A stretch of 64,000 nucleotides of DNA from Isoetes taiwanensis. Taxonomy: Eukaryota > Streptophyta > Lycopodiopsida > Isoetales > Isoetaceae. Of this stretch, positions 11,616 to 23,459 are shown one piece after another; the first letter of the stretch is position 1; each line of letters starts with the position of its first letter. The notes beneath the pieces were generated by a model, which was not told the DNA's origin, made no database searches, and was given only the letters and a program-made list of their open reading frames with translations. Where the stretch lies: NCBI GenBank assembly GCA_021234155.1, contig JAJEKV010000108.1:212415-276414 (forward strand). The letters are read 5' to 3'. The position numbers and the translations under genes are program-made.

Positions 11616-13114
11616 TAACATGTTCAAGGGCACCAATATCCCAAAGCTTGATGAGGATGCAAACATCTAGGTATTGCCACAGCTGATAGTGCTCCTCTTC
11701 AGTTTCAACTTGGATGCACCTATGCTCTTATCGTCCCATTTGGAGAACCACTTTGTTTTGACTCTACTTCGAAGATGCCTTGATAGCAAGACACACACAC
11801 ACACACACACAAGTGTTTGTACTAAGAAGGACTACACGAGGCCGACCCTACAACGTGGATGGTGGAAGATGCCCTTAGATTTTTAAGATTCTACAAAGAT
11901 TTCTCTAGATTCTCAAAATTCCTCAAGATTCTATGTAGATTCTTGTTTTATTCTAGATCAAGACGTGATCAAGGCGGTTGAATATCTAGATATTGGTGAA
12001 AAAGCATTTATTATCATTCATTCTTCATTCTGTTTTATCTGTTAAACAGTGTTACAGTTTCATGAATATCTAGATATTGGCAAAAAGCAATCATTATCAT
12101 TCATTCTTCATTCTGTTTTATCTATTTCACAGTGTTAGAGTTTCATGCAGGGTTCATGCAAGGTTTATGGATTCGGCTCTGATCTCGCTCTGCCACGCCA
12201 TGAGTTCACCTCATTAAATGCCCTAATCACCGCCATAGCGGATCTTCGATTTGTTACTAAGCTAATTTAGCGGACCCTAAACCCGTGTGGCAAACCCTGC
12301 TGCAGAATCCGACATCAACCGCCCCAAATCCTCATCGTGCTCCAAGTCTTTTTTCACTTATCTGATTCGACTTATTCCAGGCAGTGGGTTGCTGCTCGCT
12401 TGCTCGAATACCTGAGAATGGGGTCGGGCTGCTATTGATTGTTCTTATTAAGCCTATTCAAAGCCTCATGTCCATGTAATTTGATCGATCATAAGTGAAG
12501 GGCATTAAAATTTGTGATGAATCCTTTTTTCCAAAGCTTGAAGCCTTACAAAACAAAGGAAACGAAACCCCCTTGGCTCCTTGGAAAGATGAAAAGAATG
12601 CTTTCGGATGATTTCACTACATTCTCAAGTTACATCCGCCACAAACCCTAACCTCCGGCTTCTCGATTCCACAACCCTAACCTTGCCTAATTTGTTTGTC
12701 TCCAATTTTCTACTGTCTTCACCTTTACTTGGTTAACTATTTCCCTTAGAAATTTAAAATGTAAGCCCTTTCTTTATATCTAACGCCCATTCTTTAAGCT
12801 TAAAACTTTAAAATCTCGGCCTTCCTATCAATGTCAAACATTATGAACATTTTTTAGTTTCTATGCAAAAAATCAAATGCTACAATATCTTATCGTTTAA
12901 ATTCGGTTTTTCCGGCAAGTGGAAAATTTTTTAGATTTTATTTCTAGATTCATTTCTTAAGGTTTTAATGCTATTATCGGCCGGGAAACATTTCCAGCAT
13001 TCCAAAAATCGAGTGAATGACTTTTCTATGATTTTCCTATGATTTAAAAATTCTTATTTTAGGTTATTCATCCCCGTTTGGAGGATTTCAGTATTCTCGG
13101 CATGCAGGCCACGG

Positions 13115-13357
13115 ATGATAAACGTTTTTCATTATCCTTCCGGATATGATAGTCTGTTATATGAATTTCTGCCAGAGATGACGTTGACGATTATAACAGA
13201 TAAGGAGCTTAGCTTTTCCGAAATGGTGATACCTTCGAGCTTTCTAGGTTCTCCTTTTCCAGATCTTTTGTTGCTTTCGATCCCTGTTTTTCACCAAATT
13301 TGTCTTAAATTTCCCACCCCTAAATTATGCCCCTTCCTCTTCCTTCTTTTCATCTGA
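13115..13357 (+). CDS. Uncharacterised ORF fragment carried by the Helitron
   Basis: An 80-codon frame ends at 13,357. The same sequence is conserved in the second Helitron copy (about 36,805-37,043). The core reads 'EMTLTIITDKELSFSEMV' followed by a Pro/Leu/Phe-rich end. It could be a captured gene fragment or chance. I do not recognise a family. The hydrophobic C-terminal end is mostly low-complexity T/C-rich sequence and may not be coding. Confidence 0.25.
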   Translation: MINVFHYPSGYDSLLYEFLPEMTLTIITDKELSFSEMVIPSSFLGSPFPDLLLLSIPVFHQICLKFPTPKLCPFLFLLFI

Positions 13358-14965
13358 TTATAGAGGCTTTTTCCATTGGTTTTTCGGTGAGGAATAACTC
13401 TTGGGGATTCATTTGGAATGATTTAGTCGAAATAGACCCTGCACTGCGGGTTCAGGAGTTTGAATGAGGAGGAAAAAACACATGAGGAATGTTACATGGT
13501 GTTGGAGTTTTGAGGTTCAAATGCTCGCCTTTTTATAAACCCTCTCGGACCATGAGTGCAGCTACAACTATGAAGAAGCTTCTTACAATCATATTTTACA
13601 AATCAGGTTAGGTCATGGATTGCACATGTTGATCTACCTTTTTGTTGTAGTTTTGTTTTGGACCTTTAAAGTGCCTTGAAATCTTTTGCAAATGTTTCTG
13701 ATTTGTGCATTTATTCGCTGCCAGGGGTGTAGGAACAGTTAAATCATGCTTTGCCTCTACTTCTTGAATGTGTACATTTACAATCATTTTTCATCTGTTC
13801 TATTTATTGGAGATAGTGTACTAATTTTGCTTTGCTACATGCAGCATGCCAGCACTTTTCTTCAAATTCAAATAATAAACTGATCACAGTGAAATAGAGA
13901 CGGAGCACAGAGATACAACTATAAGAAAGAGCTTGAAATCAAATGGAGATGGGAGAGAAATCACAAAGACACATGTATAATAGGAGCTTGCAATCTCATA
14001 GCCCTATTTTGTGCCTTTCCCATGTTTCTATCCTTCTCATCGCAAAAGTGTAGCAGAGGATCACCTTTCTATTCAATCGCAAGACACACTGTAATGTGCT
14101 TATTAGCGTAGATGTTTGTGAAAAGTGATTCTAAGGATGAATTTCTGTTGTATTATTGTACTGCTACATTATGATATTAAAATTGTGACTTTTAAACCAG
14201 TTCTCCCTTTGTGTCCATCATTACATGCAGGATATGAAAGCAAAGAAAGTTGAATAGTCTGTGAATCTCTACACAGGTCTTGCAACGCAGATATGCATGA
14301 GGTACATAACTGGATGAGTTTACATGAGCTTACATAAAGACTTTTTATAATGTACAGAATGAATGAATGAATGAATAGATATTGTACAGAGAATTAGTGC
14401 ATATTGTTTGAGTGCCCTTTTCACTTAGGGTGATTAGAGGAATCATCAAATAGGCCGGTAGCCTGGTTTAGATATAGATACAATTTCTGGGCCCAATTGG
14501 ATATGGTATTCAATTGATAGATAGAGTCAACCACTTTCCATTTTCTCTGTGTCTGTCAGTGCCGGCATTGCCAGACCCCTTAGTTGCTTTAGAGGCAGGA
14601 TAAGCTTGCACCATTTTCAGATGCAGTCAAAGATACTACTTGCATGGTTTGGCCATGAAATGTACATTAATACTGTTTGTAGTTCTATGATCACAGGTAG
14701 AGAGAAAAATGCCATGTCCCATTTTATGCTTTATCATATAAGCAAACCCAATTGCCCAGACTGTTTATGGAGATATACACAAGGTGAGACATGATAGGTT
14801 CGATGCTTTCTTGCTTTGTCCAATGTTTGCAGGACACATTGTTGAATGAATTATCCTATTAAGTGATGTATTTCTTTGCAGCAAGCACCAGTGCTTCAAT
14901 GATAATCCTGAAGGCGGTGATCTTCCAATGAGAAGTTTAAAGCGTAGGTATACTACATCTAAGAG
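13358..14965. other. Helitron interior, noncoding
   Basis: AT-rich sequence shared with 37,044-38,640 in the second copy. It contains a short (GAAT)n run at about 14,357-14,377 and no recognisable protein. Most differences between the two copies are small and often fall on CAG/CTG triplets (for example 14,618-14,630 against 38,300-38,312). Confidence 0.6.
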
Positions 14966-14968
14966 TTA

Positions 14969-15345
14969 AATGTTCTTGGAAAATTTCACAATAGCTCAGA
15001 TTTGCGGGCCATCAAATTCTGAAGTAGCTTTGTTCTGCAAGCTCAGGGCTACTTCATATTCTTGGAAAATGTTCTTGGAAAATTTCACAATAGCTCAGAT
15101 TTGCGGGCCATCAAATGTTCTTGGAAAATTTCACAATAGCTCAGAGTTAAATGTTCTTGGAAAATTTCACAATAGCTTCAGTTGCGGGCCATCAAATTCC
15201 CTGGAAGTAGCTTTGTTCCGCAAGCTCAGGGCTACTTCATGTTCGCAAGAGTTAAATGTTCTTGGAAAATTTCACAATAGCTCAGATTTGCGGGCCATCA
15301 AATTCTGAAGTAGCTTTGTTCTGCAAGCTCAGGGCTCAGTAGCTT
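14969..15345 (+). repeat. Minisatellite in the Helitron (about 90-100 bp composite unit)
   Basis: A motif beginning 'TTCTTGGAAAATTTCACAAT' recurs at about 14,971, 15,070, 15,118, 15,150 and 15,259. It is followed by 'GCGGGCCATCAAATTC' and a block ending 'CAAGCTCAGGGCTACTTCAT' in the longer units. Units are unequal in length, so the array grew by irregular duplication. The same array is present at 38,643-39,032. Confidence 0.9.
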
Positions 15346-16085
15346 TGTGAAGGGCACGATTTTTGGAGAGATTTTTTTTGTTGTGATGTATTTTTCCCTT
15401 TCGGCATGCATATGCCATGACTGCATGAATAATCTACAGTATTTCGGGCCTTTATATGTTTTTCCCTTTTTGCAAAGCTGATTTTGTTTAAACAGTGAAG
15501 AAGGTGAGTTTTCAAGGTTAATTTACAGCGATTGACAGATATTAGGCAAGAGATCAAGCTCTTGGGCTGAACTACAAGTACTGTCAGCATTCATGACAGG
15601 TAATATCTATTGTTTTGCTCTTCCTTAAGTGCGGGTTGGAATAGAATAAGATCATAAACTTTGTCATCTTCTTACATTAGAGATGGGTTCTTATACATCC
15701 AACCATATTTACTTGAAACATGATAAGATACTCTATAGTTAGACGGCATATTATTAGTATTTCTTGAATATTGACAACATTGCATATCTCTACTCTTTTT
15801 GGATCGAAGTCTATTTCTACTCTTATGACCTTTTGCACTTCGGGTTTTCTCGTTTTCTTAGCATAGCATCTACCATCCATGGGTTTTAACATTTTTAATA
15901 CATACATAAGACACATAGATCATTTCTCCTTTTAATGTTTATAACTTGGCGTAGAGGCGACCAACTTAGTTCTCCCAATAATTAGTCTAAAAATTGCACC
16001 AATTTTTTGTTGTTTGCACATTATGTGACATTTGTGCTTCCAGATTATCTGTTGTGGAGGTTCTCAGGCTTCCCACTAAAGATGT
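15346..16085. other. Helitron interior shared by both copies, noncoding
   Basis: It is shared with 39,033-39,751. No open frame is similar to a known protein. Sequence identity between the copies ends on the right at about 16,073 / 39,751, where the second copy jumps into a U unit. Confidence 0.6.
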
Positions 16086-16106
16086 AAGTCATAAATATTT
16101 TCATGT

Positions 16107-16530
16107 ACAAACCAACACATCATCAACATTAATTAACATTGCATCCAACATATTTAAATTAACATCCCCCTAAAACCCCCTTTGGTTTGGGTGCATATTC
16201 ACACGGGGGTTACTCGCAACGAGTCGCTCGGATGGGTATATTTGCCCTTTTATTCCAAGATCTGGACCGTACATAGCGATCCTCGTTTGTGGGGTATGCA
16301 TGTACAAGTTTTTGTATACTGTATATTGAGATTTGTGAAATACTATAAGGTTTGAAAGAATGTACTTAATGATGTTAATTTTATACATGTATTCTAAATT
16401 TTTAGGGGCTCTCGCTGCCCTACGTAACCCCCCGTGTGAATATGCACCCAAACCAAAGGGGGTTTTAGGGGGATGTTAATTTAAATATGTTGGATGCAAT
16501 GTTAATTAATGTTGATGATGTGTTGGTTGT
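16107..16530. mobile_element. Fold-back MITE with ~105-bp terminal inverted repeats (copy 1)
   Basis: The left arm (16,107-16,213) and right arm (about 16,425-16,530) are near-perfect inverted repeats. The inner part of the arm carries a G/C-run core, 'CCCCCTAAAACCCCCTTTGG' then 'TTTGGGTGCATATTCACACG'. The middle (~210 bp) is unrelated AT-rich sequence. The same core arm, with different outer sequence, is found in the element at 44,270-44,658. No transposase is present. The superfamily is unclear because the outermost bases differ between the two copies. Confidence 0.8.
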
Positions 16531-17880
16531 TATTATGCTATATATATTTATATTAATAAAAAAATTTGGGCCCTAGGGCCCTAATTTAAAACCTTAGGGC
16601 ACTAAGGATGGCATAACTTCATTGCCAATTTTACAAACACTTACGCATGTAATAACATTAGAAACACTTGTGCATGTAATCTAATTACGGGGAAGAAGCC
16701 TAGGCGGCAAACCCAAATTTTATAGAGCCATCGGATAACTAGGTGCAGTGGCCAAGCTGACAGCAATGAAAGTGCCCAAAAATCAATACAACAAAATAAA
16801 AGCAAAAAGAAAAGGGAGGTAGAATAAATGTTTGGAAAATAGAAGACATTCTTCTCTATTGCAAGCATATCATAAAATGGTTTCTCATATTAATCCAGAA
16901 GAAATAATCAAATTTTACTATATTTGAGTTTGTTGTCAAAATAACCTAACTTCTTGCTTATATAATGGGTGGGTGTATATGATGCTAATGTAGTTCACAT
17001 TAGCAAAACATTTTAGGACATCTTTGAAAAAGTTTCATGAGATCATACATTAATGTGCCGATTAAAGTACAACACCGAATGTGAAAGAATCACTCTTGTT
17101 GTAGCCTATCACGGTCTCAATTCACTTACACTAATACTTGGGAGTTGAGCAAGAGGCCATTTTCAACAAGAACTTAACACGGGTAGTAAATCGTTTGGCC
17201 TTGAAAACCTTGGAAGAAGAACAAGCCTTGTCCCCCATAATGCGAATCTTGTTTGGTGTGTAAAACAAAAAAATGTTCTTAGCGAAGAAGAATAACGAAG
17301 GATAGCTACATCTTATTTAATAGCATCAAATCACCAATGCAATGCTTAGTTACCATACAATTATTGCGACAAATTAGTATAACGAGGAAGCAACATAACC
17401 ATAACCGAGGAAGCAATATGGTGTACAGTTAATTCTGCTAATTGAAATAATGTTTGGAATATTAAGATACGCATGAAGCTTAACACAAGTAGGATTGCCG
17501 GGACTTACGAAGACTTAAAATCGCTAAACATATAATTTCTTATAAGCAACTAGAGCATCACGACATATAATCCCTAAATAGTGGTCATTCAAACCCATTA
17601 TTACCAACAACGATGCAATTCAACAAATATTCTAAACATAATAAGACTTGCCCATCACTAGCTTACCGGTTCTTCATCTCGTTTCCGTTTTACGTTCATA
17701 GTTCAATCAATAAAATGTCCCTTGATTTGAAGTTGATGACCAATGTCGCAAAAGCACAAGAGAGCGATGAGATATGTTCCTTCGATTTTGCTTAAAGTTA
17801 CGAGAAGATAATTACGAGGAATGCTCAGTTACTACGAATAGAGGTTCATATTTCCCTTTGCAACCACATTACGGCCGTTT
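16531..17880. other. Helitron interior, no gene seen
   Basis: AT-rich sequence with a perfect 14-bp palindrome GGGCCCTAGGGCCC at about 16,568-16,581, just outside the MITE. No protein similarity was recognised in any frame. Confidence 0.5.
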
Positions 17881-17901
17881 TAGGCATGGATAGGTGGCCA
17901 A

Positions 17902-18030
17902 GCGATTCCCGTGAATCCATGAATCGACACGCTTGCAGCCGAAACTTAGGGGCAGACCATGAGCTGGGGTGAATCCATGAATCGACACCCGCTTGCGCAT
18001 CGAAACTTAGGGCGGACCATGGTGGGCAGC
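17902..18030 (+). repeat. Tandem duplication, ~67-bp unit, two copies
   Basis: The blocks 'GTGAATCCATGAATCGACAC' ... 'GAAACTTAGGG' ... 'GACCATG' occur twice in a row. Where the first copy reads GGGGCAGACCATG the second reads AGGGCGGACCATG, one of the CAG/CGG differences discussed in the findings. Confidence 0.8.
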
Positions 18031-18598
18031 CATGATCAAAAGCAAGTTACCGACCACAAGCATGGTGCGAGGGAACACTGACCCATGAGCAGGTTTTACC
18101 AATTGTCTAAATGTTAGGGTTTTGCCCCTTCCATAAAACTCTAGGCAGCGCCTTAGCGAACAATTTTTTTCTCCCAAGCCACTTACTATTAGCGAAAGAA
18201 TGAAGGAGGCCGCATTGCCTTGACCCGTGTAAAGGCCTAAGATATCTAGAGGCCGCTTATTATGGTTTTCCCGACATGGATTTTACGGCTTAAAGCTTCA
18301 TTTTCCCTATACACCTAATTTGAAGAAGAAGAGGAGCTATGGTCACGGGCACCTCCTTGTTTTCTTTTTGGCCTCCTTGGGCGCGAGGCCGGGCCGATCG
18401 CCATAGAACCCCAAGCAGATAACCAAATGAAATGCTTGTTCGGATATGCTTCCACTCCATATCAATTTTTTGCAAGAATGCCCCCGAAATGCTATCCACG
18501 AGGCTTGCATGTTCAGCCCCTAAAATAAAAAGAGGGCTTTTTGTTGTGAGCCCTTGGATGTTGGACCATTGACCATTGAAAAAAAAAAGGCTAAATCA
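18031..18598. other. Helitron interior, no recognised gene
   Basis: A 69-codon minus-strand frame (18,290-18,499) has balanced composition but no family I recognise. Nothing else stands out. Confidence 0.35.
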
Positions 18599-18599
18599 A

Positions 18600-18740
18600 C
18601 GACTAAGAAATAGTGCACTCTAGATGTGCGCATTAGTACATCCATTTGAATCGCCATGAAATCTTAGGAAAACCTTTGTGAAAAGCGTACAAAAACACAA
18701 AAAAAAAACCCCTGTTATTATGCTACATATTCATTCTAGA
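18600..18740. repeat. Dispersed repeat, related to 46,325-46,460
   Basis: The two segments share blocks including 'GTGCACTCTAGA'/'GCGCACTCTAGA', 'TAGGAAAACC', 'AAAAAGCGTA'/'AAAAGCGTAC' and an A-run followed by 'CCTGTTAT(T/A)ATGCTA'. The A/T-run and dispersed placement suggest a short retroelement 3' end in antisense (inference). Confidence 0.55.
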
Positions 18741-19198
18741 ATGGGACTCCCATGAAACCAACAAACCGCCCTGCTTCTCATTCATCTCAGCAGATTTTCT
18801 ACAATGGTGGATAGTGGGTAGCAGCACACATCGCGGACTACCCATAAAAAAATAAAGGGAAAATCCAATTATATCATTTGGACCCCAACAAAATACAATG
18901 CTAATAGAGGCGGGCTAGTGTACTGTAGAAAGCTTATCAAGGGATTAAAAACCCAGCCCTTTTCGGGTTTTCGAGAAAAACCCTAGTGATAAGCCTTGAC
19001 AAGGGGCTTGGACAAAGCGTAAGGCATAAAATTGCTCCCAAAACCCACGAATGGAAAAGTCGAAGCAGATGCCGCTCGAACCCATACTGCACATCACCAA
19101 CACAACAACAAGACAAAACAAACCTCCCGAGAGTGGAGGGCTGATTCTGTGGCGCCACTGCGATAAAAAATACAATAACAAAGAAGGGGAGGGTGGGT

Positions 19199-19757
19199 TC
19201 AAAGAGAATAAAGGTACATCTTGAGAGAGAAGAGGAAGCGCCCGATGAGAAGTCGGGCGTAAACGCTTAGCCTAAAATAGCGAACTCCCAACGAGCGGAC
19301 ATGCGCCCGCATGCATACCAAAACATGCATGCTCCGTCCCATTCTAGAATGGCGATCCGATGTCACCGGATCGATGGGATTCTAGAATGGGACTCGACTA
19401 TAAAAAACCAACAAACCGCCCGAATACCAAAGGACTTCCTTAACAAACTAGGATCGAGGCCGAAGGTCACGGGATGAAGGCTAAAAAAGGAGAAAGGGCT
19501 GAAGATGAAAGAAGCGCGCCAAATTGGCCAAACCGGTGGAGGAAGAAGCCCCTCCCACACCACGGGAAACAATTCAAAAAGAGAATAAAGATGCTGAGAG
19601 AAGAGGAAAGCGTAGCGAGAAGTCGAAGGCGGCTAAACGCCTAAAATAGCGAACTCCCAACCGAAACCCGGACATGCGCCGCGCCCGCATGCATGCAAAA
19701 CATGCATGCTCGTCCCATTCTAGAATGGCGATCCGATGTCTCGGATCGATGGGATTG
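19199..19757 (+). repeat. Direct duplication of a ~184-bp segment (19,199-19,382 and 19,573-19,757)
   Basis: Both copies run from 'AAAGAGAATAAAG' to 'GATCGATGGGAT' and share 'AAATAGCGAACTCCCAA', 'CCGCATGCAT', 'AAAACATGCATGCT' and the palindrome ATTCTAGAAT. A further ATTCTAGAATGGGACTC block at 18,732 and 19,381 shows a third partial repeat. GC-rich spots between copies differ by small indels. Confidence 0.8.
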
Positions 19758-19787
19758 TTCAAGGATTCTTATGTGCCACAGAGGGGG

Positions 19788-20723
19788 CTTCTAGCTACAT
19801 CAGATATCCATGCTTTTTAGTGATTATGGGTCTTCGGGTTGGTGATATTTTATGATTCTAACTATTGCTAATGCATCATCATATCCATTCTATATCACGT
19901 AAAGCTAGAGAACAAGTACAACAGTGAAAAGTGCCATCTTTCGAATTGTCAAAGGACTGGCCCTTTCCTTGGTTGCCCTCTGAGAGAGTCTAAAAGTCTC
20001 GAGGCCTATGAGCAAGCTCATTGAGCGCGAGTGTCAAAGTCTGGCTTTGACGGGTTCAAATTTCTTTTGGGTTGGCATGGTTTTAATTTTAGCATCTTTT
20101 AGCATTTTAGCAATTACATTTTGTACATTGATTGTGATGCTAGAGCCCAAAAACCATCACATCTACATGTAGAGCAGTTTGAAACACAAATGCCCATGTT
20201 CAACGGATCCCCGGAATGGCCAGGTATGGCTTTCATCTTTGATATTACAGGTTATGTTGTGACTTGCAACCTTTTACAATTGGCATGTACATCCTCAGTT
20301 AACACAAAATTTATTGGTACGCGAGGTTGGAAGGCAATTGGTTTGAAGGACTGAGATATTATTCTTAAACCTCACTCTTGGATCAAAGGTAATACTCTGC
20401 ACTTGCTTCTAGCTACATCAGATATCCATGCTTTTTAACGATTATGGTCTTTCAGTTGGTGATATTTTATGATTTTAACTATTGCCAATGCATCATCATA
20501 TCCATTCTATAATCTGTAAGCTATAGAACAAGTACAACAGTGAAAAGTGCCATGTCTCGAATCATCCCGTTTTGGCTTATCTTAAAGGACTGGCCCTTTC
20601 TTTGGTTGCCCTCTGCTACAAGGAGTCTAAAGTCTGAGGCCTATGAGCAAGCTTATGAGCAGAGTGTCAAAGTCAGTGTCAAAGTCTGGCTTTGACAGGT
20701 CAAGTTTCTTTTGGGCAGCATGG
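19788..20723 (+). repeat. Direct repeat pair, ~300 bp each, with a 330-bp spacer
   Basis: 19,788-20,080 and 20,406-20,723 both begin 'CTTCTAGCTACATCAGATAT' and end near 'TTTCTTTTGGG...GCATGG', with a period of 618 bp. The spacer contains a 77-codon open frame (20,121-20,354; 'MAFIFDITGYVVTCNLLQLA' core) that I do not recognise. It could be a tandem duplication or a very small LTR-type (TRIM) element. TG/CA ends and target-site duplication were not evident, so a tandem duplication is preferred. Confidence 0.7.
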
Positions 20724-21211
20724 TGAACAACATTCTCTTCATAATGCTCATTTTTCCATAACTTCCTTAAATTCCTTTAGGATTCATGTTTGATTTTTGA
20801 TCTATGTAGCAACTTAGTGTTATTTAATTGATAAGGTTATGTAGTTTTTTGTAGAAAAGCTGGCTTTGCATGTTCGATTGGAACACAAGTTTCCTTTCCG
20901 GAAAATATCGTTGTCTATACAATAGAGAATACGAATGTGAGGTCTCTCTTACTAACCTTAGTGTTAGATGCATGACAACTACATTTCTGTTTATGCTCTG
21001 AACATATCTACCCATTGGCATTTATTTTCAAATGTATCTCTAGAGCAGAAACAGAATCCAGAGAAGCAAAATCCAGTATGGTCCAAAACTTATGAACGAA
21101 AATGCTCCTCACGGTAAATTTAGCTTTCAATCTTAATTGTAATTGCAGGCCTCAAGGAAAGCAGATTTCTCAGTTCTATAAATGCTGGAGGACCATTGAG
21201 TGCTCTAGAAG

Positions 21212-21405
21212 TTTCAACCAGTTCTAAACCACGTGACAAATAGTACATGAGCCTACAAGGATCATCATTAGAAAACATCTACTAAAGCCACTGATTCATT
21301 AAGGTGCAGTTCGAATTCTCAACAGTTCTAAACCATGTTGGAAATAGTACATGGGCCTACAAGGATCAATCATTTGTCAAACAACATCTACTGAAGTCAT
21401 AAGGT
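21212..21405 (+). repeat. Tandem duplication, ~95-105 bp unit
   Basis: Two diverged copies share 'CAGTTCTAAACCA', 'AATAGTACATG', 'GCCTACAAGGATCA' and 'ACATCTACT'. It is noncoding. Confidence 0.7.
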
Positions 21406-21821
21406 GTTGTTCATTGCATTGATATACTCCTTTCTTACTGTCTTGCTGACTTAGTTAATTTTTTTGCGAGGCTATGTTTTTTCTAATTCAACACCGCTAA
21501 GACAAGCCATCGTCTTTATGACATTGATTTCCCATAGGTATTCTTGCAAGATGCTTTACCTTTGCATCAAGTCCAATCTCTCTCTCCATCAACTATCTAG
21601 GATATAATATGATATTTGCAAAATTATTTTTCTAGGTCTTTGAAAATCAATTCTCCAATTTATAAGCATCTTATGCCATTTTCTCCTTTTTCGATAACCG
21701 ATAAGATAACTGACAATGAAGTTCCATTTTGTGTGTGCAAGTTCCATTTTGTGTGCGCAAAAACAACGCAAGGTGGATAACATCAATAATATTTATGGAC
21801 ATAAGCTCATTTTCCATCTTG

Positions 21822-21970
21822 ATATCCCTCTACAACTATCCTTACAAATTTTTTACATACATATATTATTGCATCACTCACATCTAATAATTGCATTGAT
21901 ATTCCCCTACAACTATCCTTAAAGTTTTTACAAACATGCATACATTACACCACTCACATATAATAATTGC
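21822..21970 (+). repeat. Tandem duplication, ~75-bp unit
   Basis: Two adjacent copies share 'CTACAACTATCCTTA', 'CACTCACAT' and 'TAATAATTGCAT'. They are followed by a shorter repeated stretch (about 21,971-22,060) around 'CCCATGT' and 'AACATTAC'. Confidence 0.75.
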
Positions 21971-22060
21971 ATAGAACTACATGCCCAACATTACACCCAT
22001 GTACATTGCATGAAACTACGATGCCAAACATTACCCCCATGTGGGTATGCACTCCCTTAC

Positions 22061-22600
22061 CCCTACACAATTACCCCCACCTAAACCTAACATGTCTTTA
22101 TCTTTATGTTAATCTGTAACCATAGGACATCAAATCCAAAGAGGAAAGCATGAATACACTTTTACATGCTATCAAATACATTATAAATGTTCTACATGTT
22201 GCATATGCATGTCCAATAAAAAAGACTCTTTCGATTGACTATATCCATGATCAACATCTATGTTTTCAAAAATAATACAAGGATGTAGGCTCAAGTGGCT
22301 ACGTGGTTAGGCCATTGGGAGATTGCGATGACAAAAACCCATCGGACTACCGTGGAAGTGAGAAAAATTACCTAGGCCATTAAGACGACGTACCACCTAA
22401 AGGCACAAAAACCATTGACTACCATATGGGTGAGAAAAGTTACTCAAAAGATACCAATTCCAACCCATATACAAAATTTAAATATTGAATTCTATGTCAA
22501 TGAATCTTAAAAGTTTCTTCCATATTATCCTTGCCCCCTCCAAGCCACATTGTCTATTCTAGCCAACAATGAAACAACTACCTCCTCAAATAGTAACTGA
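22061..22600. other. Helitron 3' interior, no gene seen
   Basis: Contains an imperfect internal repeat around 22,300-22,445 ('ACTACC...GTGAGAAAA...TTAC' twice). No protein similarity was recognised. Confidence 0.5.
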
Positions 22601-22628
22601 GCCCGGCAACGCCGGGCACCATAACTAG
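22601..22628 (+). other. Helitron 3' terminus: hairpin plus CTAG
   Basis: Perfect stem-loop GCCCGGC-AAC-GCCGGGC (22,601-22,617), then ACCATAA, then CTAG (22,625-22,628). The next base, T, belongs to the target, as shown by the empty junction at 26,073. In canonical Helitrons this hairpin marks the end of strand transfer. Confidence 0.85.
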
Positions 22629-22748
22629 TCTAGCAAAATCTAGATTTTTTTTATGGTTTACTAGTTTTAGAAGCTCATGTTACTCATATTATTAATACCA
22701 TTACTAGTTATTAACAATTGTGTTGTTTTTTCAATTCTAGATATTACA

Positions 22749-23459
22749 ATGAGACGAATGGCAACGTAAAACGCACGAGGCCCGGGCTTAACATCCTTAA
22801 CGGGAATCATGCGTAAGGCATCACGTATAAGATAAATCATCCGCACAAGAAAATGTCGTTTTGAAGTCAAGAGGCATGAGATCAACGAGCGTGTTGAGGT
22901 ATTTTGCAACACATTACATGTAAATAAGTCTCATGCGCCAAGATCCCGGACCATCTAGCCCTATTAGAGATTGCAAAGTCCAATTAAAGTGACAAGAAAA
23001 GGAAAGCAACCCCTTATTGAAGATGATGATACATATTTGATTAGCATTCATACATCTAGCCCAAGTGACACAGATTGTTCTGAAAATAACCAAAGAAAAA
23101 AAAAAGGAACAAAGAAGCAGGGGAAGAACAAGCAACAACGCAAAACTAAAGGGCCAGTTGGTGGAGATGTATCCATAACAATAGGAATTGGGGGCACAGA
23201 TGTTGATCCAAAATTCATAGACAATATCTTAGAGTTCTTTATTGAGCATTGTCATGCAGGATTAGTTGCAACAGAGCGTGGATCAAATCTAGATCATTTG
23301 CACTTCCAAGCCACAGCCAAACTCAAAACAGTAGGAGTCCGTGGTGCTGCAGCATTACTCAAAGTAGCTATGAGATGGAACACCACAAAGCCAGCTGGAG
23401 CCAAAATAATGTGCAGGACACTAAAGGACTTGAACCCATCATTTTCAGGCATCTGCTGA
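22749..23459 (+). pseudogene. Rep-like (candidate HUH endonuclease) ORF, U2 copy
   Basis: From 22,971 to the stop at 23,457 the frame is open for 162 codons. The upstream 70 codons are frameshifted relative to U3. Layout: Ser/Lys-rich basic linker, then 'GGDVSITIGIGG' (strand), a helix ('KFIDNILEFFIEHCH'), 'AGLVATERGSN', and 'DHLHFQATAKL'. Strand, helix, 'E-R-G-x-x-x-x-H-L-H-F-Q-A' is the arrangement of motifs 1 and 2 in HUH replication proteins of CRESS DNA viruses and Replitron-type transposons. The catalytic Tyr motif expected after the next helix is absent: the frame ends at a TGA shared by all copies, where sequence antisense to a PPR gene begins. The molecule would be a truncated domain. 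The assignment is inference from motifs and needs a profile search. Confidence 0.5.

Larger units (their letters stand above)
9486..12887 (+). repeat. Repeat unit U1 (first copy of the 3.4-kb composite unit)
   Basis: It is collinear with U2 (22,629-26,072) and U3. It carries the Rep-like ORF (9,588-10,298), an antisense PPR fragment, a CLPTM1-like exon, an antisense LINE tail, TTCTA and CA microsatellites, short GATTC motifs and an 'AACCCTAACCT' rich tail. The first ~30 bp of the unit, as defined from the U2/U3 junction, are missing at its left edge. At its right edge it is interrupted by the Helitron at 12,887|12,888. Compared with U2 and U3, this copy is the most altered at CAG/CTG motifs. 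Confidence 0.9.
12888..22628 (+). mobile_element. Non-autonomous Helitron (9.74 kb) inserted at the U1/U2 junction
   Basis: The boundaries come from an empty site inside the window. The uninterrupted junction of two U units reads '...GCTACAATA|TCTAGCAAAATC' at 26,062-26,082. Here the left half ends at 12,887 (A) and the right half resumes at 22,629 (T). The insert begins TCTTATCG and ends CTAG, with a perfect 7-bp stem hairpin (GCCCGGC-AAC-GCCGGGC) 7 nt before CTAG. A 5' TC, a 3' hairpin plus CTRR, and insertion between A and T without duplication are the textbook marks of canonical Helitrons. I found no RepHel helicase relic inside, so it is non-autonomous. Its first ~3.2 kb recur in the truncated copy at 36,475-39,751. 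Confidence 0.82.

Noticed and set aside
12630-12700. Telomere-like 'AAACCCTAACC' blocks (also near 25,830 and 36,230)
   Set aside because: Only two or three isolated occurrences per unit, not a tandem array. They belong to unit U.
14969-15345. Repeat-spacer-like array resembling a CRISPR
   Set aside because: Units are of unequal length, the 'spacers' are themselves repeated, and the DNA is clearly eukaryotic. It is a minisatellite.
19788-20723. Small LTR retrotransposon (TRIM)
   Set aside because: The repeats lack TG/CA ends, and no primer-binding site, polypurine tract or target duplication was seen. A tandem duplication is simpler.
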